NCBI GenBank assembly: GCA_009701185.1
Contig: WLKQ01000004.1
Span: 1 to 53,295 of the forward strand
Source of the DNA: Actinomycetota bacterium
Lineage (GTDB): Bacteria; Actinomycetota; Actinomycetes; Nanopelagicales; Nanopelagicaceae
Direction of reading: 5' to 3'
DNA: 53,295 bases
The position numbers and the translations under genes are program-made. Under the pieces are notes generated by a model. The model did no database searches. It worked only from the letters and a program-made list of their open reading frames with translations, and was not told the DNA's origin. Shown here piece after piece: positions 45,228 through 53,295 of the stretch. How positions within the stretch are numbered: the stretch's first letter is position 1; each line of letters starts with the position of its first letter.

Positions 45228-45704
45228 ATGAGCTCACAGACATGGTTAACGCAGGAAGCTGCAGATCGTTTGCGCGCCGAATTAGAAAATTTAGAGGGCG
45301 TTGGTCGCAAAGAAATCACTGCCAAAATCGAAGCTGCGCGCGCAGAAGGTGATTTAAAAGAGAACGGTGGCTATCACGCTGCACGTGATGAGCAGGGAAA
45401 GATGGAAGCGCGTATTCGCCAACTCAAGCAGATGTTAGAAAATGCTCATATTGGAACTCCACCACCAAGTGCCGATGGAAAAGTTGGCGCAGGTATGGTC
45501 GTTACTGCAGAGATTGCCGGCGATGAGATGCGCTTCTTGCTCGGTTCGCGCGAAATTGCATCAGGTGATTTAGATGTTTACAGCGAAAAATCTCCACTCG
45601 GCGCCGCAGTCATGGATGCTGAAATTGGTGCGACGGTTTCCTACAAAGCACCAAATGGACGAGAGATTTCTGTGACCATTAAAGCTGCCGAGTTTTACGC
45701 TTAA
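45228..45704 (+). CDS. greA: Transcription elongation factor GreA
   Basis: Stimulates transcript cleavage by backtracked RNA polymerase. N-terminal coiled coil (about 8-75, with the acidic tip in AEGDLKENGGYHAARDE) and C-terminal FKBP-like domain (SPLGAAVMDAEIGATVSY). 158 residues, family-typical. TACCTT lies 8 bases before the ATG. Confidence 0.97.
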   Translation: MSSQTWLTQEAADRLRAELENLEGVGRKEITAKIEAARAEGDLKENGGYHAARDEQGKMEARIRQLKQMLENAHIGTPPPSADGKVGAGMVVTAEIAGDEMRFLLGSREIASGDLDVYSEKSPLGAAVMDAEIGATVSYKAPNGREISVTIKAAEFYA

Positions 45705-45723
45705 TTCTTCGGTTTTAATTGGT

Positions 45724-46941
45724 ATGAAACTTACCGCAGAAGATATTTTTCCCGGTCTTGAATTAGTACTTCCGGAAGCTCGGCTTACTCGTGTAAATCA
45801 AGCGCTGCATGGGCTTTTTACTAAAACGCTTCAGAGATTAGATAACGGTCTTCCATTCATTATCACTGGTGATATCCCTGCGATGTGGCTGCGTGACTCA
45901 ACGTGGCAAGTACGACCACTTCTTCGATCCAAACATCCAGAAGTCATTGACCTCTTGGTTGAGCTCAGTAAGTCTCAAGTCCAACTTTTTCTTATCGACC
46001 CGTATGCCAACGCATTTAATCCGGCACCAAATGGAGATTGCTGGGAGAAAGATTTTGCCGATCAATCTCCATGGGTTTTTGAGCGTAAGTTTGAGTTGGA
46101 TTCGTGGGCTTGCCTGCTTTATCTAGCGCGCATGATTGTGCAGCACTATGGAAGAACCGATCACTTGGACGCCAATTTCCAAAAGGCTCTGTCACTGATG
46201 ATGAAACTTGCTCGGCAAGAACAACACCATGATCCAGAGTCATATATTTTCAAGCGCGACAACGGTATTGCTCATGACTCACTGTCCAATGGTGGCAAAG
46301 GCTTACCAGTTGCCTATACCGGAATGATCTACTGCGCGTTTCGACCAAGTGATGATGCCTGCGTTTATGGCTATCTCATTCCCTCGAATCTCTTTTTCCT
46401 CCATGAGCTGCAATCACTTCCGGCGCATTTTAACGATTCAACAATCACAGAACTCTGTGCAGAAATTTCTCAAGGAATCAGCACCTATGGGGTAATTGAT
46501 GGACGCTTTGCATATGAAGTAGATGGGTTAGGAAACGCATTATTTATGGATGATGCCAACGTTCCCTCACTTTTGAGTTTGCCGTACTTAGGGTGCTTGT
46601 CTAATAAGGATGCCACGTATCAAAAAACAAGGGATTTCGTGTTGTCGCCAGCAAATCCATATTACTTTTCCGGTTCTACAGCCAGCGGCGTTGGCTCTCA
46701 ACACACCCCTAAGGATTATGTCTGGCCAATTTCACTTGCAATTCAATCGCTCTCAGATCCAGAGAGCTCTAAACCATTAGCGGTATTAAATACTCTTGAA
46801 ACTACCGATGCCGATACCGGCTCTATGCATGAGTCTTTCAATGTACATAATCATTTTGACTTCACGCGGCCTTGGTTTTCATGGGCCGATATGACCTACG
46901 TTGACTTAGTTTTAACGAGCGTCGATTACACGTGGTCTTAA
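45724..46941 (+). CDS. Glycoside hydrolase family 125, exo-alpha-1,6-mannosidase
   Basis: Metal-independent inverting mannosidase. The family hallmark TGDIPAMWLRDSTWQ lies at about 48-62; MDDANVPSLLSLPYLG holds the probable general acid and TGSMHESF the probable base, with a WFSWADM block near the end. 405 residues and no signal peptide, so it cleaves imported manno-oligosaccharides or cytoplasmic glycans. It begins 19 bases after greA and may be co-transcribed. Confidence 0.93.
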   Translation: MKLTAEDIFPGLELVLPEARLTRVNQALHGLFTKTLQRLDNGLPFIITGDIPAMWLRDSTWQVRPLLRSKHPEVIDLLVELSKSQVQLFLIDPYANAFNPAPNGDCWEKDFADQSPWVFERKFELDSWACLLYLARMIVQHYGRTDHLDANFQKALSLMMKLARQEQHHDPESYIFKRDNGIAHDSLSNGGKGLPVAYTGMIYCAFRPSDDACVYGYLIPSNLFFLHELQSLPAHFNDSTITELCAEISQGISTYGVIDGRFAYEVDGLGNALFMDDANVPSLLSLPYLGCLSNKDATYQKTRDFVLSPANPYYFSGSTASGVGSQHTPKDYVWPISLAIQSLSDPESSKPLAVLNTLETTDADTGSMHESFNVHNHFDFTRPWFSWADMTYVDLVLTSVDYTWS

Positions 46942-47994
46942 TTATATTTTTGCAATATGCAACGAAGCGAAATGATCTGGCACGCTAGCAAATTCACCAC
47001 CATGAAAGCGAATCTCTTCTTTCACGATTTTCCACTGTAAACCTGACTCCATCAAGGCTTCTAAGAAGACGCGAGCCTCAATCTCTGCGATGTGATTGCC
47101 AAGGCAGGTATGAGGGCCAAAACCAAAACTTAAGTGCGGGTTACGACCACGGTTAAAATCAATCGTAAATGGATCAGTAAAAACACTTTCATCAAAATTT
47201 CCAGAGATAAAACTTATTCCAACATATCTATCATCTGGAAGATTCTCAGCACCTGTCTCAGGCACTGTTGTTCTATTCATAACTGGTAGAGGGGTTAAAA
47301 AGCGCAGGAACTCCTGAATAACGGCACTCATTAACTCTGGCTGCGCACGCAGTAAATCTAAGTCTTCAGGGTGTTTACCGAAGTGCCACATAATGCCATT
47401 AAATAACTTCACAACGGTATCTCGGCCTCCAGCTAGCATCACTCCAGCGATACCGCGAAACTCTGCCGCTGATATTTGTTTGCCTTCAATTTCTAAGTGC
47501 GCAATCTCTGACCACACATCATCAGAATTACCCTGCATCGCTTCTGCATAAATGAGATCAAGGTAATCATGCAAAACTTTGCCATCTCGCTTCTCTGACG
47601 CTGCAGTCCACACATCTGGCCCCCAGCTCATCCATTCGGCAACATCTTGTGGGCGTCGATAAATAACGCCAAGGTTCTGCATCACCAAAGGCAACGAAAG
47701 TTGCGCTCCGACATCTTGTGAATCGGTAGCAAAAAACTTTTTTAATAGGTTATCTGCGTGAGCACGAAATTCAGGAACAAATTTTTCAATGGAAGGTTTT
47801 ACAAAGTAAGGCGCGAGTGCTACTCGATAGAGATGATGACGCGGCGGATCTACTTCTAACGGTAGCTGGCGATAATCTCGAACGTCTGCATCGCCTTGTA
47901 AATCTGATGAATAGATATCAGTAGCACGCAAAGCTTCACGCACCGATTTATGCCCAGTAATCGTTGTACTAGCTCGCGGGTAGTGAACACTCAT
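46942..47994 (-). CDS. Cytochrome P450
   Basis: Soluble bacterial class P450 of 350 residues, about 50 shorter than usual at the N-terminus. I-helix motif AGGRDT, K-helix E-X-X-R (EFLR) and heme-binding SFGFGPHTCLG with the axial Cys are all present, so it should be active. Substrate unknown. ATG 47994 lies 6 bases after TATCCT with a TTGTCT -35. The stop codon abuts that of GH125. A divergent ABM protein and exporters flank it. Confidence 0.92.
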   Translation of the reverse strand: MSVHYPRASTTITGHKSVREALRATDIYSSDLQGDADVRDYRQLPLEVDPPRHHLYRVALAPYFVKPSIEKFVPEFRAHADNLLKKFFATDSQDVGAQLSLPLVMQNLGVIYRRPQDVAEWMSWGPDVWTAASEKRDGKVLHDYLDLIYAEAMQGNSDDVWSEIAHLEIEGKQISAAEFRGIAGVMLAGGRDTVVKLFNGIMWHFGKHPEDLDLLRAQPELMSAVIQEFLRFLTPLPVMNRTTVPETGAENLPDDRYVGISFISGNFDESVFTDPFTIDFNRGRNPHLSFGFGPHTCLGNHIAEIEARVFLEALMESGLQWKIVKEEIRFHGGEFASVPDHFASLHIAKI

Positions 47995-48000
47995 TCAAGC

Positions 48001-48029
48001 AGGATAGTCTTGGGTGGTTACCAAGACAA
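48001..48029 (-). promoter_or_regulatory. Promoter of the P450 gene (leaderless)
   Basis: TTGTCT (48024-48029), 17 bases, TATCCT (48001-48006), 6 bases, ATG. The -35 overlaps the Shine-Dalgarno of the divergent ABM gene, so the two genes cannot be switched independently without cost. Confidence 0.7.
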
Positions 48030-48037
48030 GGAGTGCG

Positions 48038-48394
48038 ATGAATAGCATGCAGGCAGTTGCAGTATTCCCATCAATTGCACCAGAGAATCTTGAAAAATTT
48101 AAAGAACTCGCGTATTTAATACTGTTGGAAGTCCAGAAGCAGGATTCGATAGTCAGATATGACTTATTTTTTAATCACGACATGACCAGCTGTACGGTAT
48201 TAGAGGAGTACTCCGCCCCTGAAGGCGTTATAGAACATGTAAAGAAAAATGCAGCTCTGCTTGCAGAACTGACTGCACTTGGCGGAAAGATTCAAGGAAG
48301 CATCTTTCCTATGAGCCAAGACGGCAGCGCAATTGCCGAGATTAGAGATAACTGGGACTCAGAGTTTCATATCCACTTTGCAGGCAAAAATTAA
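48038..48394 (+). CDS. Antibiotic-biosynthesis-monooxygenase (ABM) domain protein
   Basis: Small dimeric alpha/beta protein of the ABM/quinol-monooxygenase-like superfamily, 118 residues. AVFPSIAPENLEKFKELA forms the first strand and helix; RYDLFFNHD and LEEYSAPEGVIEHVKKN follow as in these folds. Whether it is an oxygenase, an isomerase or a binding protein cannot be told. ATG 48038 has AAGGAG 5 bases upstream, better than the GTG at 48014. Convergent with drrB-like gene, stops overlapping. Confidence 0.75.
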   Translation: MNSMQAVAVFPSIAPENLEKFKELAYLILLEVQKQDSIVRYDLFFNHDMTSCTVLEEYSAPEGVIEHVKKNAALLAELTALGGKIQGSIFPMSQDGSAIAEIRDNWDSEFHIHFAGKN

Positions 48395-49185
48395 TTAGAG
48401 GTATTTTTATATTTACGAATGCTGAGTGGAATAAATATCACCATCAGAAGCACCATATACATCAGTGACGTTTCCAATGGGTGTTGGCTAGGCCATGAAT
48501 TAGCTGTTGCTCCAAATTGATTCTTTAAACCAAAGAGCTGTCGGCAGGCAGCAACCATCGTTGATACTGGATTCCATTCGGCAAAGTACTGCAATAAACG
48601 TGGCATTCCAGTTGTTGGAGCAAAAGCATTAGATAGGAAAGTTAGCGGGAAAGTTACTAAGAAACCAACGCTTTGAACGGTTCGTGCTTCCTTTACGGCT
48701 AAACCAACATAGATACCGATCCAGGACAGTGCGTAACCAAACATAAAGAGAAAGAGGAAAGCGGCAGAAATCTTGAAAACACCGGATGTTGGCCGCCAAC
48801 CCACTGCAAATCCAGCTGATGCCATAACTGTTAATACAAGAATATTCAGGAGAGCATCTCCAAAAGTGCGACCAATGACAACTGCACCACGCGAAATAGG
48901 TAGTGATCTGAAGCGATCGATCAAACCTTTTTTCATATCTTCAGCTAGGCCAATTGCTGTTGACGCTAATGTGAATGCAACGGTCTGCACAAAGATGCCC
49001 GGCATTAAAAGCTGCACGTATCCGCCAGGTTGGTTGGTAGAGATTGAGCCACCAAAAACAAAGCGAAATAAGAGAACAAACATGACGGGTTGAATTGTGG
49101 AGAAAACAAGGACCTCTGGGATTCGGGCAAGCTGTAATAGTTGGCGCTTGGTAATGGTTATGGCATCACTCATGGCGTACTTCAT
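48391..49185 (-). CDS. ABC-2 type exporter permease, DrrB-like
   Basis: Membrane subunit of a two-gene exporter, six helices, 264 residues, with the ABC-2 family features VMFVLLFRFVFGGSI, KGLIDRFRSLPISRGAV and FLSNAFAPTTGMP. Its start overlaps the ATPase stop codon (ATGA). Related pairs export daunorubicin, other drugs or lipids; the substrate is unknown. Confidence 0.92.
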   Translation of the reverse strand: MKYAMSDAITITKRQLLQLARIPEVLVFSTIQPVMFVLLFRFVFGGSISTNQPGGYVQLLMPGIFVQTVAFTLASTAIGLAEDMKKGLIDRFRSLPISRGAVVIGRTFGDALLNILVLTVMASAGFAVGWRPTSGVFKISAAFLFLFMFGYALSWIGIYVGLAVKEARTVQSVGFLVTFPLTFLSNAFAPTTGMPRLLQYFAEWNPVSTMVAACRQLFGLKNQFGATANSWPSQHPLETSLMYMVLLMVIFIPLSIRKYKNTSN

Positions 49186-50171
49186 TTCTTGCCCCCTCTC
49201 TTCTTCTTGGCTGCCGGTTCATTCGCTTTTTCCTCGGCCACATGGCCAGTGAGCGCCATAAAGACATCATCTAGCGAGGGGCGCTTTAAACCAATATCTA
49301 GTGGATGAATCTGCGCCTCATCAAGTGCGCGCAAGACATCCATCAGTGCTTTTGAGCCAGTTGAGACCGGGGCGCTTATAGTTCTAATTGCAGAGTCTAA
49401 ATGTGCCGAGTTGCCACTGACCTTTTCAATTATCTGTGTGGTCTCAGCAATTTGCGCAGCTTCAACGGTAACTTCTAAACGCTCGCCACCTACTTGGCTC
49501 TTGAGTGCATCTGATGTTCCTCGCGCAATAACTTTACCGTGATCGATTACTGCAATCTCATCAGCTAGTTGATCTGCCTCTTCCAGATACTGCGTTGTTA
49601 GTAAAAGCGTTACTCCACCTTTTACTAACTCTTCAATAACTCCCCACATCTCCATGCGACCACGTGGATCAAGACCAGTTGTTGGTTCATCTAAAAATAA
49701 AACTTTAGGCTTCACAATCAGCGATGCGGCTAAATCTAAGCGACGACGCATTCCACCTGAATAGGTTTTAATTGGTCGACGTGCGCTATCGGTTAAAGAG
49801 AATCTCTCAAGTAATTCATTAGCTCTATCAATAGATTGCTGGCGTCCTAAGTGATACAGACGTCCAAACATCACTAAGTTATCCCAACCAGTTAACGTCT
49901 CATCGACGGCTGCATATTGACCAGATAAACCAATAAGTTCGCGAACTTTGTCAGGGTGTTTAATAACATCGATACCTGCAACATGTGCATTTCCTGAGTC
50001 TGGCTTCAGCAACGTTGCGAGAATTCTCACAGTTGTTGTTTTACCTGCACCATTTGGACCTAACACGCTCAAAACAGTGCCTTCGGCGACTTCAAGAGAT
50101 AGATCATCTAAGGCTCGGACGCTGCCTTTGTTGTATGTTTTTACTAGATGTTCTGCACTCACTGAGTTCAC
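49182..50171 (-). CDS. ABC exporter ATP-binding protein, DrrA-like
   Basis: ATPase of the exporter, 329 residues. Walker A GPNGAGKT (38-45), signature [10 protein letters not shown], Walker [13 protein letters not shown] and a DrrA-type C-terminal domain (from about 215) ending in a Lys-rich tail ([10 protein letters not shown]). GTG start, with TAAGGT 6 bases upstream and no Shine-Dalgarno. Divergent from an MFS gene only 17 bases away. Confidence 0.94.
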   Translation of the reverse strand: MNSVSAEHLVKTYNKGSVRALDDLSLEVAEGTVLSVLGPNGAGKTTTVRILATLLKPDSGNAHVAGIDVIKHPDKVRELIGLSGQYAAVDETLTGWDNLVMFGRLYHLGRQQSIDRANELLERFSLTDSARRPIKTYSGGMRRRLDLAASLIVKPKVLFLDEPTTGLDPRGRMEMWGVIEELVKGGVTLLLTTQYLEEADQLADEIAVIDHGKVIARGTSDALKSQVGGERLEVTVEAAQIAETTQIIEKVSGNSAHLDSAIRTISAPVSTGSKALMDVLRALDEAQIHPLDIGLKRPSLDDVFMALTGHVAEEKANEPAAKKKRGGKK

Positions 50172-50175
50172 ACGG

Positions 50176-50183
50176 TAACCTTA
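50176..50183. promoter_or_regulatory. Shared bidirectional -10 element, DrrA-like / MFS
   Basis: TAACCTTA gives TAACCT (50176-50181, plus) 7 bases before the MFS ATG and TAAGGT (50178-50183, minus) 6 bases before the DrrA-like GTG. The two hexamers share four base pairs, so polymerase could load in either direction but not both. Confidence 0.55.
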
Positions 50184-50188
50184 CACTT

Positions 50189-51802
50189 ATGTCTAATAAA
50201 GCACCTATTAACGCCTCCGCTAAAGCCCACACCCACCGCGAGATTATGGTCATTCTCGGTGGTCTGATGACGGGTATGCTGTTGGCGGCCCTGGATCAAA
50301 CAATTGTCTCCACGGCACTTAAAAATATTGTTGAAGAGTTTGATGGCCTAAATCACTACACATGGGTTGTGACGGCTTACTTATTAACATCAACAGCTTC
50401 AACGCCACTCTACGGAAAAATCTCTGATATCTATGGGCGTCGCCCAGTCTTTCAATTTGCGATTGTTACTTTCTTGCTTGGATCATTCTTAGCTGGTGCA
50501 TCTCAAAACATGACTCAGTTAATTGCCACTCGCGCACTGCAAGGTTTAGGTGCCGGTGGATTAATGGCGCTGACTTTTGTAATTATTGGTGACATCGTTC
50601 CTCCACGCGAACGTGGTCGCTATCAAGGCTATTTCGGAGCAGTATGGGGATTATCTTCAGTTGCCGGTCCATTGCTCGGTGGTTTCTTCTCTGACCATAA
50701 TCAAATTCTTGGTATTACTGGATGGCGCTGGATTTTCTACATCAACTTGCCATTTGGTATCGCATCTCTATTGATTACATCAGCTGTATTGCACATTCCT
50801 AAAGTTAAGCGCGATCACTCCATTGACTACATCGGTGCAGTGTTGATGGTTGCATCTGTGTGTTTAGTTCTTCTCTCAGTATCAATCTATGGACCACAGT
50901 ATGGGTGGGGCGATAGCCGCACAATTGGTTACTTAGTAACGGGCTTAGTGCTTACAGTTCTATTCTTGTACTGGGAGACCAAGGCTAAAGAGCCAATTCT
51001 TCCTCTGCATCTATTTAAGAATCACACATTCTCTTTAACCTCAGCACTTGGTGCCGTCATCGGTGCCGGTATGTTCGGTGCAATCGTTATGTTGCCCCTG
51101 TACTTCCAGGTCGTAAAAGGCTACTCGGCTACTGAAGCTGGCCTTAAATTGATTCCATTGATGTTGGGAATTGTTTCAACATCAATTTTCTCCGGCAAGA
51201 TGATTTCAAAGCATGGTCATTACAAGCGGTTCCCCATCATTGGAACTGCAATTATGACTATCGGCGTTCTTTTAATGACCCGACTTGAGCTTGATACGCC
51301 TTACTGGCAAATCTCGATTTATGCGATCATGGTCGGTGCTGGTCTTGGTTTATCAATGCAGACCATCGTTATTGCTTTGCAAAATGCCGTTGACTTTAAA
51401 GATATGGGCGTTGCGACAAGCAGTAATACTTTCTTCCGCTCACTTGGTTCAGTCTTTGGAACAGCGCTCTTTGGAACTGTTTTGACTAACCGCGTTACTC
51501 ATTACTTAAGCGCTAACTTTGCTGAGCTAGCAAAGAGTAATCCGGCGGCCCTTGATGGTTTTGACATGAGCAAGTTAGGTGGGATTTCAAATAGCACTGC
51601 AGTTTTGAAAACTCTTCCACCGGTTATTCAGACAACTGCGCTAGATGCTTTCGTAAGCTCTTTCCATGTTGTCTTCTATGCAGCAGCACCGGTAACTGCG
51701 CTCGGATTTATTTTGGCGCTAATGCTGCGTGAAACTCCACTGCGCACTACTCAAGATTATGCAGCTGCACGTGAAGAGGCCGCTGGCGAAACTCTTGGTT
51801 AA
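50189..51802 (+). CDS. MFS drug exporter, DHA2 (EmrB/QacA) family
   Basis: Proton-coupled multidrug exporter with 14 predicted helices and 537 residues. Helix 1 carries the DHA2 motif [10 protein letters not shown], motif A is [11 protein letters not shown] and motif C lies in [17 protein letters not shown] start at ATG 50189: the open frame extends to 49985, but that part is antisense to the ABC ATPase. The next MFS gene starts on its stop codon. Confidence 0.93.
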   Translation: MSNKAPINASAKAHTHREIMVILGGLMTGMLLAALDQTIVSTALKNIVEEFDGLNHYTWVVTAYLLTSTASTPLYGKISDIYGRRPVFQFAIVTFLLGSFLAGASQNMTQLIATRALQGLGAGGLMALTFVIIGDIVPPRERGRYQGYFGAVWGLSSVAGPLLGGFFSDHNQILGITGWRWIFYINLPFGIASLLITSAVLHIPKVKRDHSIDYIGAVLMVASVCLVLLSVSIYGPQYGWGDSRTIGYLVTGLVLTVLFLYWETKAKEPILPLHLFKNHTFSLTSALGAVIGAGMFGAIVMLPLYFQVVKGYSATEAGLKLIPLMLGIVSTSIFSGKMISKHGHYKRFPIIGTAIMTIGVLLMTRLELDTPYWQISIYAIMVGAGLGLSMQTIVIALQNAVDFKDMGVATSSNTFFRSLGSVFGTALFGTVLTNRVTHYLSANFAELAKSNPAALDGFDMSKLGGISNSTAVLKTLPPVIQTTALDAFVSSFHVVFYAAAPVTALGFILALMLRETPLRTTQDYAAAREEAAGETLG

Positions 51803-53034
51803 TGCAATCTCCATTTAAGGATCTGCCGCGCGAGATATCAATTCTCGTTGCGGCATCCTTTTTTGTTGCCGTTGGTTTCGGAATCGTTTTGCCTGCAATT
51901 CCAGTCTTTGCTCGCACCTTTGGAGTAAACAATGCAGCCATAGGTTTGATCGTCTCCATGTTTGCAATTACTCGCTTTGCCTCTGGCCTGATTTCGGGAA
52001 AATTGGTCGATTTATTCGGTGAAAGAGCGGTTTTTAGCAGTGGCGTTTTTATGGTCGCAATCTTTGTTTTTCTTGCCGGCCTATCAACTAGTTACAACCA
52101 ACTTCTATTTTTTCGAGCTGCTGGCGGCTTGGGCTCTTCTATGTTCTCAGTTGCTGCAGGATCAGTTATTTTGCGTACAGTCAGCGATGAACAACGTGGA
52201 CGAGCGCAGTCGGTATACAACGGTTCTTTCTTACTGGGTGGAGTTGCAGGCCCAGCTATCGGAGGTTTGCTCTCACTTATCTCTTTACGTGCCCCATTCT
52301 TTGCCTATTCAGCCATGTTGATGTCATCTGGAATAGTGGCGCACTTCTTTTTAAAGAGTGACAAATTAGGTAAAAGAGAAAAAGGCGCTGTTGCGGGCGA
52401 GCACACCTCTGTTCGTGAAGCGTTAGCGATGAAGCCATATCGAATTGCATTGGTACTTGTCTTTATCGTCAACTGGGTTGTCTTTGGCATGCGCGCATCG
52501 ATAATGCCAATCTTTGTAACTGAAGAGCTGCACTCAACAACGGCAGTTGTTGGTTACGGTTTTGCGCTGAGTGCGATTTTCCAAGGCGCACTTCTTATGC
52601 GTGGTGGTCGTTTATCCGATGCTCAAGGACGACGTATTGCATCGGTGATTGGATCAAGTATTGCTTTAGCGGGTGTAATTATTTTGACGGTTTCTATACA
52701 TCCATGGATGTACTTAGTTGCAATGTCAGTCATGGGTGTTGGTGGTGCTTTTCTTTCAACTACTCCGGCCAGCATTGTTGGTGACGTTATCCGCGGCCGC
52801 GGTGGCCAAGTAATCGCGATATTTCAAATGGCAGGAGATGCCGGAATGATTGCTGGGCCAATCATTATTGGAGCCTTGTCTGATGCTTATTCCTATCGCA
52901 CTGCATTTGCTGTCTCTGCCGTTGTCTTTGCAATCGGTGCCGCTATGACAACTCAAATTCCTGAGACCCGCCAAGCGTATTTATCTGGAGAAAAGGAAAG
53001 ACCCCAAGTTAATAACCTGGGGTCCCTCGAGTAA
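51802..53034 (+). CDS. MFS exporter, 12-helix
   Basis: A 410-residue major facilitator with motif A-like SGKLVDLFGERAV after helix 2 and motif C-like GSFLLGGVAGPAIGG in helix 5. Substrate unknown. TAATG overlap with the DHA2 gene implies coupling. The last residues (PQVNNLGSLE) are encoded by a terminator hairpin that serves the opposite strand, so the tail is probably not functional. Confidence 0.9.
   Translation: MQSPFKDLPREISILVAASFFVAVGFGIVLPAIPVFARTFGVNNAAIGLIVSMFAITRFASGLISGKLVDLFGERAVFSSGVFMVAIFVFLAGLSTSYNQLLFFRAAGGLGSSMFSVAAGSVILRTVSDEQRGRAQSVYNGSFLLGGVAGPAIGGLLSLISLRAPFFAYSAMLMSSGIVAHFFLKSDKLGKREKGAVAGEHTSVREALAMKPYRIALVLVFIVNWVVFGMRASIMPIFVTEELHSTTAVVGYGFALSAIFQGALLMRGGRLSDAQGRRIASVIGSSIALAGVIILTVSIHPWMYLVAMSVMGVGGAFLSTTPASIVGDVIRGRGGQVIAIFQMAGDAGMIAGPIIIGALSDAYSYRTAFAVSAVVFAIGAAMTTQIPETRQAYLSGEKERPQVNNLGSLE
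53000..53024 (-). terminator. Intrinsic terminator of the BI-1 gene inside the MFS coding end
   Basis: GACCCCA (53000-53006) pairs with TGGGGTC (53018-53024), with an inner GTT/AAC. Read on the minus strand it is followed by a T-rich run (CTTTCCTTTT). It starts 17 bases after the BI-1 family stop codon. Confidence 0.7.
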
Positions 53035-53040
53035 TACCTG

Positions 53041-53295
53041 TTAGTCGTTACCGCGCAGGATTGATAGCAAGCGCAGAACTTCCATATAGAGCCAAACGAT
53101 GGTGACCATTAAACCAAATGCTGCGCGCCAAGACTCTTGCTCTGGCAAACCTGCATCGATTCCCTTTTGAATCTGATCAAAATCTAGAATCAAAAAGAAG
53201 CTAGCAAGCACCATTCCACCAGCTGCGATGATTAAACCAAAGCCACCGATGCTATAGATGCTGGCACCAAAGAATGAACCGATAAATGAGAGCAG
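53041..53295 (-). CDS. Bax inhibitor-1/YccA family membrane protein, C-terminal part
   Basis: The gene runs off the right edge; 84 residues are visible. Two hydrophobic helices, the family motif LDFDQIQKGI and the ending W-R-A-A-F-G-L-M-V-T then LYMEVLRLLSILRGND match BI-1/YccA (TMBIM) proteins of actinobacteria, putative pH- or calcium-linked channels. Confidence 0.92.
   Translation of the reverse strand: MLSFIGSFFGASIYSIGGFGLIIAAGGMVLASFFLILDFDQIQKGIDAGLPEQESWRAAFGLMVTIVWLYMEVLRLLSILRGND

Noticed and set aside
49985-50188. 68-residue N-terminal extension of the DHA2 MFS exporter
   Set aside because: It lies antisense to the ABC ATPase gene and precedes a good -10 plus ATG at 50189; the family starts near that ATG.

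Overview
The window reads as a compact, moderately low-GC actinobacterial chromosome segment with about 46 protein genes and no rRNA, tRNA, IS element or CRISPR array that I could find. Actinobacterial markers are a WhiB-family regulator, an AdnAB helicase-nuclease pair next to nudC and uvrD2, a fused 2-oxoglutarate dehydrogenase E1/E2 (Kgd type), the Ni-SOD/SodX pair, DUF4307 beside greA, and a SURF1/DUF3817/uppS block. Base composition, minimal intergenic space and gene content suggest a streamlined freshwater lineage such as Nanopelagicales (acI). That placement is inference.

Layout. 1-5113: Ni superoxide dismutase with its divergent maturation protease, Kgd, and a small membrane protein. 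5224-7968: a solitary MmeI-like single-chain restriction-modification enzyme. 8160-8986: a WhiB7-like regulator behind a long leader with a 52-codon upstream ORF, a hairpin over its stop codon and an intrinsic terminator. 9017-18771: DNA repair block uvrD2, nudC, an EEP-fold phosphohydrolase, adnB, adnA. 18850-24248: secreted collagen-like protein, typA, acyltransferase-SGNH membrane protein. 24364-30943: sugar operon (binding protein, two permeases, a five-bladed-propeller glycosidase, a serine hydrolase) with a divergent LacI-type regulator and operator-like DNA between them. 30974-33882: divergent mmsA and a class III aminotransferase, probably beta-alanine or taurine-type amine catabolism. 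33884-45704: housekeeping genes (ychF, rmuC, ispH, xseAB, fumarase, PhoH/PIN, uppS, SURF1, greA). 45724-53034: GH125 mannosidase, cytochrome P450, ABM-type monooxygenase, a DrrAB-like ABC exporter and two MFS exporters. The right edge cuts a Bax-inhibitor-1 family gene.

Two genome-wide habits stand out. Many first genes carry a TAnnnT-like -10 box exactly 6-7 bases before the start codon and no Shine-Dalgarno, which predicts leaderless mRNAs; others (whiB7 leader ORF, sodN, kgd, phoH, the ABM gene) have good Shine-Dalgarno sites. Convergent genes meet with stop codons touching or overlapping, leaving no space for ordinary terminators. The most interesting local system is the whiB7-like leader, which looks like a translation-stress attenuator.
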